DNA of 64,000 nt from NCBI RefSeq assembly GCF_024347675.1, contig NZ_AP024881.1:2418001-2482000 (forward strand), in the 5' to 3' direction. This stretch comes from Vibrio ishigakensis (GTDB taxonomy: Bacteria; Pseudomonadota; Gammaproteobacteria; Enterobacterales; Vibrionaceae). Made by a program: the position numbers and the translations under genes. Of the stretch, positions 18,414 to 27,090 are shown one piece after another (positions within the stretch are counted from its first letter, which is position 1; each line of letters starts with the position of its first letter). Under the pieces are notes generated by a model that did no database searches, was not told the DNA's origin, and saw nothing but the letters and a program-made list of their open reading frames with translations.

Positions 18414-19427
18414 TTACAGATCAAACTTAACCTGATCGAGCAATTTAACCGCAGCTGCATGGTTGTCAGCAATCTTCTCTAGAGCAATTGTATCTGCTTT
18501 GAAGTCACCCCAAGAAGCCACTAGCTCAGAACGCTTAACGCCTTCTTTCACTGGGTACTCATAGTTTACTTCTGCGTACATCTGCTGTGCTTTATCTTCG
18601 GTTAGGAATTCCATCAGCTTAACTGCGTTATCACGGTTAGGCGCGTACTTCGCCATTGCCATGCCACTTACGTTTACGTGAGTACCGTTAGCGTTCTGGC
18701 CAGGGAAGTTGATATATACAGACTCAGCCCATGTTTGCTGTTCTTCATTCTCCAGCATCTTACCAAGGTAGTAGCTGTTGCCTAGTGCTAGGTCACACAG
18801 GCCCTCTTTCACGGCTTTAACCTGTGCACGGTCATTACCTTGAGGCTTACGCGCTAAGTTTGCTTTTACGCCTTCTAGCCAAGTTTTCGCTTCTGCTTCA
18901 CCGTGGTGCGCAATCATAGAAGCCACTAGAGATACGTTGTATGGGTGCTTACCGCTACGAGTACAGATCTTGCCTTTGTATTCCGTGTTCGCTAGGTCTT
19001 TATAGTCAAAGTCAGCACCAAGCTGGCCTACACGGTCACGAGAAGAGTAAACATTACGAGTACGAAGGGTTAGAGCAAACCACTCATTTTCGCTATCACG
19101 ATACTGAGCAGGAACATTGCCACTGATTTCTTTACTTTCAACAGGTTGAACAACTTCTTCGTTAGCCAACTCAACCAGACGGCTGATGTCAGTAGTAAGA
19201 ACTACGTCAGCTGGGCTGTACTCGCCCTCTTTTTTGAGTTGTTCTGCGATACCAGTCTTTGAGAACTTCACGTTAACCTTGATACCGGTTTCTTTAGTGA
19301 ACTCATCGAACATAGGTTGAACTAGGAATGGTTGACGATAAGAGTATACATTTACCTCTTCTGCAGCCATTGCGATTGGAGAAAGCACACCGCTTACTGC
19401 AGCAGTCATAACCAAAAGTTTTTTCAT
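18414..19427 (-). CDS. fbpA: Periplasmic Fe(III)-binding protein FbpA
   Basis: 337 aa with a signal peptide (MKKLLVMTAAVSGVLSP, cleavage after IAMA near residue 21). The mature protein is a class-II periplasmic binding fold of the iron family: VYSYRQPFLVQPMFDEF at the start and the adjacent tyrosines of GNSYYLGKM, which in FbpA/FutA proteins ligate ferric iron. It delivers iron to FbpB/FbpC encoded next. Two Fur-box-like sequences lie upstream, so iron repression is expected. The gene order fbpA-fbpB-fbpC matches other vibrios. Confidence 0.94.
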   Translation of the reverse strand: MKKLLVMTAAVSGVLSPIAMAAEEVNVYSYRQPFLVQPMFDEFTKETGIKVNVKFSKTGIAEQLKKEGEYSPADVVLTTDISRLVELANEEVVQPVESKEISGNVPAQYRDSENEWFALTLRTRNVYSSRDRVGQLGADFDYKDLANTEYKGKICTRSGKHPYNVSLVASMIAHHGEAEAKTWLEGVKANLARKPQGNDRAQVKAVKEGLCDLALGNSYYLGKMLENEEQQTWAESVYINFPGQNANGTHVNVSGMAMAKYAPNRDNAVKLMEFLTEDKAQQMYAEVNYEYPVKEGVKRSELVASWGDFKADTIALEKIADNHAAAVKLLDQVKFDL

Positions 19428-19448
19428 CTTTTATCCCTAATTGAAAGT

Positions 19449-19467
19449 GAGAATGGTTATCAATGCG
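19449..19467 (-). promoter_or_regulatory. Fur-box-like site 1 upstream of fbpA
   Basis: On the minus strand TGATAACCATTCTC matches 12 of the last 14 positions of the Fur 19-mer GATAATGATAATCATTATC. It ends about 22 bases before the fbpA start codon, overlapping the probable transcription start. Confidence 0.6.
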
Positions 19468-19561
19468 GTTATTATATTCAAGCGCTTATGCAAAACAATG
19501 ATAAGAAACAAACTAAGTTCAGGTTTATGGGTTCTTAGTTTAGATTTGTGATCTGGCGCAT

Positions 19562-19580
19562 ACCAATGAGAACGATTTTC
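19562..19580. promoter_or_regulatory. Fur-box-like site 2 upstream of fbpA
   Basis: ACCAATGAGAACGATTTTC matches 12 of 19 positions of the Fur consensus, including the AATGA core. It lies about 135 bases before the fbpA start. It is weaker than site 1. Confidence 0.45.
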
Positions 19581-19614
19581 AACTTCATTTTCGACATTTC
19601 CATATCCTACATAT

Positions 19615-19642
19615 AAAAAAACCTGCCCGAAGGCAGGTTTTT
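19615..19642. terminator. Terminator of the glnK-amtB operon
   Basis: AACCTGCC / GGCAGGTT stem with a CGA loop, flanked by A-rich and T-rich tracts, so it can work in both directions. It lies 18 bases beyond the amtB stop codon. Confidence 0.9.
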
Positions 19643-19659
19643 ATCTGAGTGAAAAATCC

Positions 19660-20889
19660 TTATTTCACTGTCATGAACTCTGGGTAAGCGCCGATACCAC
19701 AGTCGTGAATATCCATACCCTCAATCTCTTCTTCTTCTGTTACACGGATACCCATGGTAGCTTTTAGTACGCCCCATACCGCTAGGCTTGCTAGGAATAC
19801 CCAACCGAAGATTACTGCCGCACCTAGTAGCTGTGCACCGAAAGTAGCGTCTGCGTTGTTTAGTGGAACAACCATTAGGCCGAAGAAACCACACACACCG
19901 TGAACTGAGATAGCACCTACTGGATCATCAATCTTGATCTTGTCGAAGCCAACGATGCTGAATACTACGATTGCGCCTGCTACTGCACCAATGCTTACCG
20001 CTGCTAGTGGTGATGGAGACAGTGGATCTGCTGTGATAGCTACTAGACCTGCTAGCGCGCCGTTCAGAATCATAGTTAGGTCAGCTTTACCCCAAGTAGT
20101 CTTACACACTAGTAGCGCTGCAATTGCACCTGCTGCTGCCGCCGCGTTGGTGTTCAGGAAGATTTGACCTACAGCTGTTGCGTTCTCGAAATCAGAAACC
20201 ATTAGCTGAGAACCGCCGTTGAAACCGAACCAACCGAACCAAAGGATGAAGGTACCTAGAGTTGCTAGAGGCATGTTCGAACCTGGGATAGGGTTAACCG
20301 AACCATTTTTACCGTATTTACCCTTACGAGCACCCAGTAGGATTACACCTGATAGCGCAGCTGCTGCACCTGCCATGTGAACGATACCTGAGCCTGCGAA
20401 GTCACTGAAGCCTGCTTCAGATAGGAAGCCACCGCCCCAAGTCCAGTAACCTTCCATTGGATAGATGAAACCAGTTAGTACTACGGTGAAGATTAGGAAT
20501 GCCCAAAGCTTCATACGCTCAGCTACCGCACCCGATACTACAGACATAGCCGTTGCTACGAATACTACCTGGAAGAAGAAGTCTGACTCTAGGGAGTGGT
20601 CTGCACCCTCGCCTTGAGTTCCGATTAGGCTACCAAAAGATGGCAACCAGCTGCCTGAAGCATTGTCTACGTACATGATGTTGTAACCAACAACTAGGTA
20701 CATGGTACATGCAATCGCATATAGGCAGACGTTTTTAGTTAGGATCTCTGTGGTGTTCTTAGAGCGAACTAAACCCGCTTCTAACATGGCAAAACCTGCT
20801 GCCATCCACATTACCAATGCGCCTGAAATTAAGAAAAAGAAGGTGTCTAGCGCATAACGAAGTTCAGTTACTGTTGCTGCAATTTCCAT
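19660..20889 (-). CDS. amtB: Ammonium transporter AmtB
   Basis: 409 aa, about eleven membrane helices, with the family signature around FGWFGFNGGS and the twin pore histidines in IVHMAGAAAA and ISVHGVCGFFG. It conducts ammonium/ammonia across the inner membrane and is blocked by the unmodified GlnK trimer. The C-terminal cytoplasmic tail (EEEIEGMDIHDCGIGAYPE) is the GlnK-interaction region and is intact. It follows glnK after 25 bases in the standard glnK-amtB operon; the nitrogen-regulated promoter lies upstream of glnK. Confidence 0.96.
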   Translation of the reverse strand: MEIAATVTELRYALDTFFFLISGALVMWMAAGFAMLEAGLVRSKNTTEILTKNVCLYAIACTMYLVVGYNIMYVDNASGSWLPSFGSLIGTQGEGADHSLESDFFFQVVFVATAMSVVSGAVAERMKLWAFLIFTVVLTGFIYPMEGYWTWGGGFLSEAGFSDFAGSGIVHMAGAAAALSGVILLGARKGKYGKNGSVNPIPGSNMPLATLGTFILWFGWFGFNGGSQLMVSDFENATAVGQIFLNTNAAAAAGAIAALLVCKTTWGKADLTMILNGALAGLVAITADPLSPSPLAAVSIGAVAGAIVVFSIVGFDKIKIDDPVGAISVHGVCGFFGLMVVPLNNADATFGAQLLGAAVIFGWVFLASLAVWGVLKATMGIRVTEEEEIEGMDIHDCGIGAYPEFMTVK

Positions 20890-20914
20890 AATAAAATCTC
20901 TCGTCCGTGAATTC

Positions 20915-21271
<357 letters not shown>

Positions 21272-21294
21272 TCAATTCAGTAACACTGTTACTA

Positions 21295-21312
21295 ATACAA
21301 AGGGCGTGCCAA
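21295..21312 (-). promoter_or_regulatory. Sigma-54 (RpoN) promoter of glnK-amtB
   Basis: Minus strand TTGGCACGCCCTTTGTAT matches the -24/-12 consensus TTGGCACG-N4-TTGCA at every position except the final C of TTGC. The predicted start gives a leader of about 30 bases before glnK. Confidence 0.85.
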
Positions 21313-21382
21313 CTTTTTAAAGCATTGATATATAAGGGTTTACTGTATAGAGGTGGGTATAGGCGGGAATCGACGCACAATC

Positions 21383-21441
21383 TTGGTGCATCGCACTCAC
21401 CAAAATTGAACAGATTGTTAAAAAATGTCACCAAATTGTGC
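21383..21441. promoter_or_regulatory. Candidate NtrC enhancer sites upstream of glnK
   Basis: TTGGTG (21383-21388) and CACCAA (21398-21403) form an inverted repeat like an NtrC half-site pair. A second CACCAAATTG element lies at 21429-21438. They are 70-130 bases upstream of the sigma-54 promoter, the usual enhancer distance. Matches to the NtrC consensus are partial. Confidence 0.45.
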
Positions 21442-21458
21442 AAACCTGGTGCTTTAGA

Positions 21459-21827
21459 TCACAGTCCCGTGGTGACAAATCTCTGCCATTGCTGAATTAG
21501 GGCCTCAAAATCTTCTAATCCGCACACGGCGTAACTTTCACTATCGTACAACTCAAAATCCGGCTCAAGATCGTGTTCTGTCTGTAAAAACAAGGCGTTA
21601 TCTTGCACAAGCACCTCGCCAGACTCGATAGAAAGTGAGATTTCATTACCCTCAAGTTTGTGATTCTCACCAAATTGATGCTTCGCTTGTTCGGTAAGAT
21701 CTAGAACTTGCTCTATTTTGGTTAAATCACGACCTATCTCTTCTTGAAGCCAACGGCCGATGATCTCGTGTCCCATGCTGGTCTGAACGCTGTATTCACC
21801 AAATCCGCGCTTAAATTCAAATTCCAT
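21459..21827 (-). CDS. yacL: YacL family protein (UPF0231)
   Basis: 122 aa. It resembles E. coli YacL along its length: start MEFEFKRG, then SMGHEIIGRW, a GEVLVQDNAL region, and the acidic YDSESYAVCGLEDFEALI near the end. It is a small soluble acidic protein of unknown biochemical function. It lies immediately downstream of acnB on the same strand, as in E. coli, but the acnB terminator separates them. It likely has its own promoter in the short gap. Confidence 0.85.
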   Translation of the reverse strand: MEFEFKRGFGEYSVQTSMGHEIIGRWLQEEIGRDLTKIEQVLDLTEQAKHQFGENHKLEGNEISLSIESGEVLVQDNALFLQTEHDLEPDFELYDSESYAVCGLEDFEALIQQWQRFVTTGL

Positions 21828-21865
21828 AGTCGCCTCAACCCAAAACAGTAGTGGGCGAATTTTAC

Positions 21866-21895
21866 CTAAAAAAAAACCGCTGCAAAGCAGCGGTT
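21866..21895 (-). terminator. Terminator of acnB
   Basis: AACCGCTGC / GCAGCGGTT stem with a three-base loop, followed on the minus strand by nine Ts. Positioned 23 bases beyond the acnB stop. Confidence 0.9.
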
Positions 21896-21917
21896 GATTA
21901 TTTTTGACTAATTAGCC

Positions 21918-24506
21918 TTAAGCCGGCTCTTGGAAGATAACCTCATCGGCCTTCTTCACATAGTCCTGCATGCGGTGGAAGTTCAGATAACGGTAGGTAT
22001 CTGCTGCCGTTGCATCGATCTGAGAGGCGTATTCTAGATACTCTTCCTTAGTCGGGATACGACCTAGAATCGCACCTACTGCCGCAAGCTCTGCAGACGA
22101 TAGGAATACGTTCGCGCCTGTACCTAGACGGTTCGGGAAGTTACGCGTAGAGGTAGACATTACGGTTGCCTTATCTGCAACGCGCGCTTGGTTACCCATA
22201 CACAGTGAACACCCAGGGGTCTCGATGCGGACACCAGCACGACCAAAGATGCCGTAGTAACCTTCTTCGGTTAGCTGATCGCGGTCCATCTTAGTTGGCG
22301 GAGCCACCCATAGACGTGTATCCAATTGACCACCGAAGTTTTCAAGAAGCTTACCTGCCGCGCGGAAATGACCGATGTTGGTCATACACGAACCGATGAA
22401 TACCTCGTCGATCTCAGTGCCTTGAACCTCAGATAGAAGACGCGCATCATCTGGGTCGTTTGGCGCACAAAGGATAGGTTCATCGATTTCAGCTAGGTCA
22501 ATCTCGATGATGTGTGCGTATTCTGCATCCGCATCCGCTTCCATTAGCTCTGGGTTTGCTAGCCACTCTTGCATCGCAACGATACGGCGCTCGATAGTAC
22601 GAACATCGCCATAGCCCTCAGCCAACATCCACTTAAGCATAGTGATGTTGGAGTTTAGGTACTCTTCGATAGACTCTTGAGATAGCTTAACGGTACAGCC
22701 TGCAGCTGAACGCTCTGCTGATGCATCCGATAGCTCGAACGCCTGCTCTACAGTTAGCGATTCAACCCCTTCAATCTCAAGTACGCGACCAGAGAACTCA
22801 TTGATCTTACCTGCTTTCTCAACCGTCAGTAGACCCTGCTTGATACCGTAGTAAGGGATAGCATGTACTAGGTCACGCAGTGTGATACCTGGCTTCATCT
22901 CGCCCTTGAAGCGAACCAAGATAGACTCAGGCATATCCAGTGGCATTACACCCGTCGCCGCAGCAAATGCTACTAGACCAGAACCTGCTGGGAATGAGAT
23001 ACCTAGAGGGAAACGAGTATGCGAGTCACCACCTGTACCTACGGTATCAGGCAGAAGCATACGGTTTAGCCATGAGTGGATTACACCATCACCCGGGCGT
23101 AGAGAAACACCGCCACGGTTCATGATGAAATCAGGTAGTGTGTGGTGCGTGTTCACATCCACTGGTTTTGGATAAGCCGAGGTGTGACAGAAAGACTGCA
23201 TCACTAGGTCTGCTGAGAAGCCAAGACACGCAAGGTCTTTTAGCTCATCACGGGTCATAGGACCGGTAGTATCCTGAGAACCGACGGTTGTCATCTTAGG
23301 CTCACAGTACTGACCCGCACGTACACCTTCAACGCCACACGCCTTACCAACCATCTTCTGAGCTAGTGTGTAGCCCTTGTCTGATGCCGATGGGTCAATT
23401 GGCTTAGCAAACAGGTCTGTTTCTTCTAGACCAAGAGATGCGCGAGCACGACCGGTTAGGCCACGACCGATGATCAGTGGAATACGACCACCAGCACGAA
23501 CCTCATCAAGCAGTACCTTGCTCAGTTCGAAGCTAGAGATCTCTTCATTGTTCTTGCGCACAACACCTTCATAAGGGTAGATGTCGATAACATCGCCCAT
23601 ATTCATGTTCTGTACGTCTAGTTCGATTGGCAATGCACCTGAGTCTTCCATAGTGTTGTAGAAGATAGGAGCGATTTTGCCACCTAGGCAGATACCGCCA
23701 GTGCGCTTGTTCGGTACAAATGGGATATCTTCACCCATAAACCAAAGCACTGAGTTAGTAGCTGACTTACGCGAAGAACCCGTACCCACAACATCGCCAA
23801 CATAGGCTAGTGGGATGCCATCTTTTTGTAGCTCTTCGATCTGCTGGATTGGACCAACTGTGCCTGGTTCATCAGGGTTGATACCGTCACGCTCCATCTT
23901 AAGCATTGCTTTAGCGTGTACTGGGATATCAGGGCGAGACCAAGCATCTGGCGCTGGAGATAGGTCATCGGTGTTAGTTTCACCGGTTACCTTGAATACT
24001 TTTACCGTGATCTTTTCAGCGACTTTCTCTTTTGAAGTAAACCACTCGGCATCAGCCCAAGATTGGATTACTTGCTTAGCAAACTCATTACCCGCTTTTG
24101 CTTTCTCTTCTACATCGTAGAAGGCATCAAACATTAGTAGGGTGTGAGACAGGGCCTTAACCGCTATTGGTGCAAGCTCTGAGTCGTCAAGAAGATTAAT
24201 AAGTGGCTCGATGTTGTAGCCACCTTGCATTGTACCTAGTAGCTCGGCCGCTTTAGCTTTAGAAACTAGCGGTGAAGAAACTTCCCCTTTAGTAATAGCA
24301 GTCAAGAATCCAGCTTTTACATAGGCTGCTTCATCCACGCCCGGTGGAATACGGTTTTCTAGCAGGTCTAAGATAAAGGCTTCTTCGCCTTGAGGGGGAT
24401 TTTTAAGTAGTTCGACAAGACCGGCAACTTGCTCAGCGTCTAGGGGCTTTGGTACCACTCCCTGCTGCGCACGCTCGGCTACGTGTTTGCGATAGGCTTC
24501 AAGCAC
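21918..24506 (-). CDS. acnB: Aconitate hydratase B / 2-methylisocitrate dehydratase
   Basis: 862 aa from a GTG start at 24506; the frame stays open to a TTG at 24533, but GTG is preceded by AGAGGAA at correct spacing and yields the conserved family start VLEAYRKHV. AcnB interconverts citrate and isocitrate in the TCA cycle with a [4Fe-4S] cluster. The N-terminal HEAT-like domain (about 1-160), swivel domain (about 165-375) and catalytic domains are in the AcnB order. Cluster cysteines are visible in [11 protein letters not shown] and PGCSLCMGN. It is monocistronic with its own terminator. A 5' leader hairpin (24588-24609) precedes it. Confidence 0.96.
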   Translation of the reverse strand: MLEAYRKHVAERAQQGVVPKPLDAEQVAGLVELLKNPPQGEEAFILDLLENRIPPGVDEAAYVKAGFLTAITKGEVSSPLVSKAKAAELLGTMQGGYNIEPLINLLDDSELAPIAVKALSHTLLMFDAFYDVEEKAKAGNEFAKQVIQSWADAEWFTSKEKVAEKITVKVFKVTGETNTDDLSPAPDAWSRPDIPVHAKAMLKMERDGINPDEPGTVGPIQQIEELQKDGIPLAYVGDVVGTGSSRKSATNSVLWFMGEDIPFVPNKRTGGICLGGKIAPIFYNTMEDSGALPIELDVQNMNMGDVIDIYPYEGVVRKNNEEISSFELSKVLLDEVRAGGRIPLIIGRGLTGRARASLGLEETDLFAKPIDPSASDKGYTLAQKMVGKACGVEGVRAGQYCEPKMTTVGSQDTTGPMTRDELKDLACLGFSADLVMQSFCHTSAYPKPVDVNTHHTLPDFIMNRGGVSLRPGDGVIHSWLNRMLLPDTVGTGGDSHTRFPLGISFPAGSGLVAFAAATGVMPLDMPESILVRFKGEMKPGITLRDLVHAIPYYGIKQGLLTVEKAGKINEFSGRVLEIEGVESLTVEQAFELSDASAERSAAGCTVKLSQESIEEYLNSNITMLKWMLAEGYGDVRTIERRIVAMQEWLANPELMEADADAEYAHIIEIDLAEIDEPILCAPNDPDDARLLSEVQGTEIDEVFIGSCMTNIGHFRAAGKLLENFGGQLDTRLWVAPPTKMDRDQLTEEGYYGIFGRAGVRIETPGCSLCMGNQARVADKATVMSTSTRNFPNRLGTGANVFLSSAELAAVGAILGRIPTKEEYLEYASQIDATAADTYRYLNFHRMQDYVKKADEVIFQEPA

Positions 24507-24731
24507 AACTTCATTCCTCTGATTTTTGTCCAAGACAAGGTCTTAGACGTCCTTTGATCAGGCGCCGACTCTGTTGTAAGAAGAGTGCTCCTGCTTGCAT
24601 AAACAGGAGTGAGCGACGCCAAATGGTGAGTCGAGGATACCAAATTTAACCTTAAATTAAAATCTCACCAATTTGACCAACATAGCAAGTTGTGATGAAA
24701 ATTCTTTCAATTTGTGTCTATTTTCAGCCCG

Positions 24732-27032
24732 TTAGCGGAATGAGTTACCGATGATGAGGTAAACTGCGCTCATGCTGTCTTCGGTTTGACCATAACCTAA
24801 GAACACCGGTCCGAGCGGGGAATCGATTCCGGCAAATACCGAGCCTGCCACAAACAGAGGCAAGTCACTGAAGCTTCGGTCTAAGTCATTAAATACCCCA
24901 CCATATTCAGCGGATGCGCCCAGATAGATAGGTGACTGGAACATGCCAAAATCATTTTCAAACCAGCGATAGCGGTACACCAACTTACCGAATACCTTGT
25001 TACTACCAATGAGTGAGTTGCGAGGGATACCTGAAAGGTTGTGGAAACCACCTAGGTCATAAGGATCAATGGGCAAGTCATTGTTGTCCGAGTCCAGAAG
25101 ACCCAACTCAGCATCGAGCACAAAAGAGTGTTTTTCCGCAAAGGTATGAGCCAGCACAAAGTTGGCCTTGTACTCATCTACCCTTTCATCCTCTGCTTGC
25201 AGATTTCCTGAAGCATCCACCCTATCGAAAGAGGTCATATACTCAAGTCTTAATAAAGAGCCGTCGGTAGGAAGTGCAAGGCTGTCTAAGGTGTCATGCA
25301 GATACCTAACATAAAACCCCGTTCGCTGATAATCAGCACTTCCCTGCGAAGGCGCAAACGAGATCTCAGCATTACCATAGGCGTACCTCATGCCCACCTT
25401 CACCTCATTCCAAAGGGCAGGTTGCAGACCCATACCGAGATCTACCGAGAACTCTTTGTAAGTTAGAGGGATATAATCCTTGGTCTCTCTCAGATCCTCG
25501 GTCTCATTGCCGCTGGCGTTGTTCACCGAGACATTTCGACCCTCATCTGTATATTTCAAAGTAAGGGTATTGAATAGCAACTGGTTGGCAAAGAAAGGTG
25601 CATACAAATCTGCGGCTACTAGCTTGTCGGTTCCCAGCTCAAAGCTGGTTCTAAGCTCTGCACCTTGCCTGCCAAGGTCGGTAAAGTTAACCGAAGCACC
25701 CAAGCCATATTGGCTTTCAGTAGTGAAGTCATCTTCTAGGAAAAAGCGAAAGTTCAGATAGTTAGGACCCCAATCTTTTTCATCCACATCCACCACGATA
25801 GCGTTTTCAAACTCGCGCTGTTCGTATTTGTAGGTGATACGCTCGAAACGGTCTAAGGCATACAGTCTGTTGATGCCGGCCTCGATCTCATCAGAGCTCG
25901 GCTGGCTCTCAGGGTCGAGATTAATGCGCCTTATCAGTAGGTCTTGATTGTAGTGACTCTGATTACGAACCTCGATGCTTTCGATAGGTATCTCATCGCC
26001 AAAGATCATTAGCTCTTTTTTGATGGCTTTATCGGCCTCGTACTCTGCGTACTGCTCTTCAGAAACCGAATAACGCATCAGCTCCTCTTTGTGCTGCATA
26101 GCGGCTTCGTAGCCAAGCTGATAAGCTTCAGGCATAGCACTAAAATCAGTAGTGCCTATATCCCCAACTTCGGGTTTGATATAGGTATCTTGGTCGGTAA
26201 GAAGCTGAGCCTGTTCCACGGTACCGCGCTGAACAAGGAAGTTAGAAAGCTGCCCGCCCACGTCTAAAAAGCTACGGATCTCTTCTTGGTCTTTGTAGTT
26301 TGAGGAGATGTCCACGGCGATAATGTAATCTGCGCCCATATCCTGAGCAAGATCCACTGGCATGTTATTCACCACGCCACCATCAACTAAAAGCCTTCCA
26401 TCTATCTCATAAGGAGGAAGCGCACCCGGCACAGACATAGAGGCCATCATGGCATCGACCAGGTATCCGTGGTCTATAGTCACCTGCTCTAGTTCAACGA
26501 TATCCGAGGCAACCGCGCGATAGCGGATAGGCATATTGTCAAAGCTATCCATAGCCAATGGGTTACCCGAGGTTTGACGCAAGATACGGAGCATGCCCTG
26601 CCCCTGTACCACACCCTTCGGCGTTTTCAGAGTACCCCAGCCTACACCAAGGTCGGTGTTAAGCTGATATCTATCTTCATATTCTTTGTCGCGCAAACGG
26701 CGGTCGGAGCGGTCCACCTGATCTCGATAGCCGGAATACCAGTCCACTGTAGTGAGGTAGCCCTCTATCTGCTCGGCACTTTGTCCAGATGCGTACAGAC
26801 CACCGACATAAGAACCCATACTGGTACCGGTAATGATATCTACCGGTACGCGCAACTCTTCCAGAGCTTTAAGCACACCGATATGCGCAGCACCTTTAGC
26901 ACCACCACCTGCTAACACGACGGCTATAGTCGGGCGTTTGGCCTGAGTAGATTGGGAAGAAGAGGCAGTCTGCGCAAACAGTGGTAGTGATACTACGGCT
27001 AATACGCAGACAGTTAGAGCTCTATGTAGCAA
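24732..27032 (-). CDS. Patatin-like phospholipase with C-terminal outer-membrane barrel (PlpD/RssA type)
   Basis: 766 aa with a signal peptide (cleavage after LFAQ). The patatin domain (about 35-225) has oxyanion loop GGGAKG, nucleophile S71 in GTSMG and catalytic D217 in DGG. After a linker, a POTRA-like segment (about 340-415) precedes a 16-strand Omp85-type barrel (about 430-766). This is the layout of type Vd autotransporter-like lipases. TTG start 27032 has AGGAA seven bases upstream. The protein ends SFR rather than with the terminal aromatic residue usual for barrel assembly. Substrate unknown; phospholipase A1 activity is inferred from PlpD. Confidence 0.85.
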   Translation of the reverse strand: MLHRALTVCVLAVVSLPLFAQTASSSQSTQAKRPTIAVVLAGGGAKGAAHIGVLKALEELRVPVDIITGTSMGSYVGGLYASGQSAEQIEGYLTTVDWYSGYRDQVDRSDRRLRDKEYEDRYQLNTDLGVGWGTLKTPKGVVQGQGMLRILRQTSGNPLAMDSFDNMPIRYRAVASDIVELEQVTIDHGYLVDAMMASMSVPGALPPYEIDGRLLVDGGVVNNMPVDLAQDMGADYIIAVDISSNYKDQEEIRSFLDVGGQLSNFLVQRGTVEQAQLLTDQDTYIKPEVGDIGTTDFSAMPEAYQLGYEAAMQHKEELMRYSVSEEQYAEYEADKAIKKELMIFGDEIPIESIEVRNQSHYNQDLLIRRINLDPESQPSSDEIEAGINRLYALDRFERITYKYEQREFENAIVVDVDEKDWGPNYLNFRFFLEDDFTTESQYGLGASVNFTDLGRQGAELRTSFELGTDKLVAADLYAPFFANQLLFNTLTLKYTDEGRNVSVNNASGNETEDLRETKDYIPLTYKEFSVDLGMGLQPALWNEVKVGMRYAYGNAEISFAPSQGSADYQRTGFYVRYLHDTLDSLALPTDGSLLRLEYMTSFDRVDASGNLQAEDERVDEYKANFVLAHTFAEKHSFVLDAELGLLDSDNNDLPIDPYDLGGFHNLSGIPRNSLIGSNKVFGKLVYRYRWFENDFGMFQSPIYLGASAEYGGVFNDLDRSFSDLPLFVAGSVFAGIDSPLGPVFLGYGQTEDSMSAVYLIIGNSFR

Positions 27033-27090
27033 CTGCTATTCCTAAAAATCCGTTTCGAGAATAAAATAAATTTAACCTAGTATCAGGGAC

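Noticed and set aside
24507..24533. TTG at 24533 as the acnB start
   Set aside because: The GTG at 24506 has a proper ribosome-binding site and matches the conserved family N-terminus.
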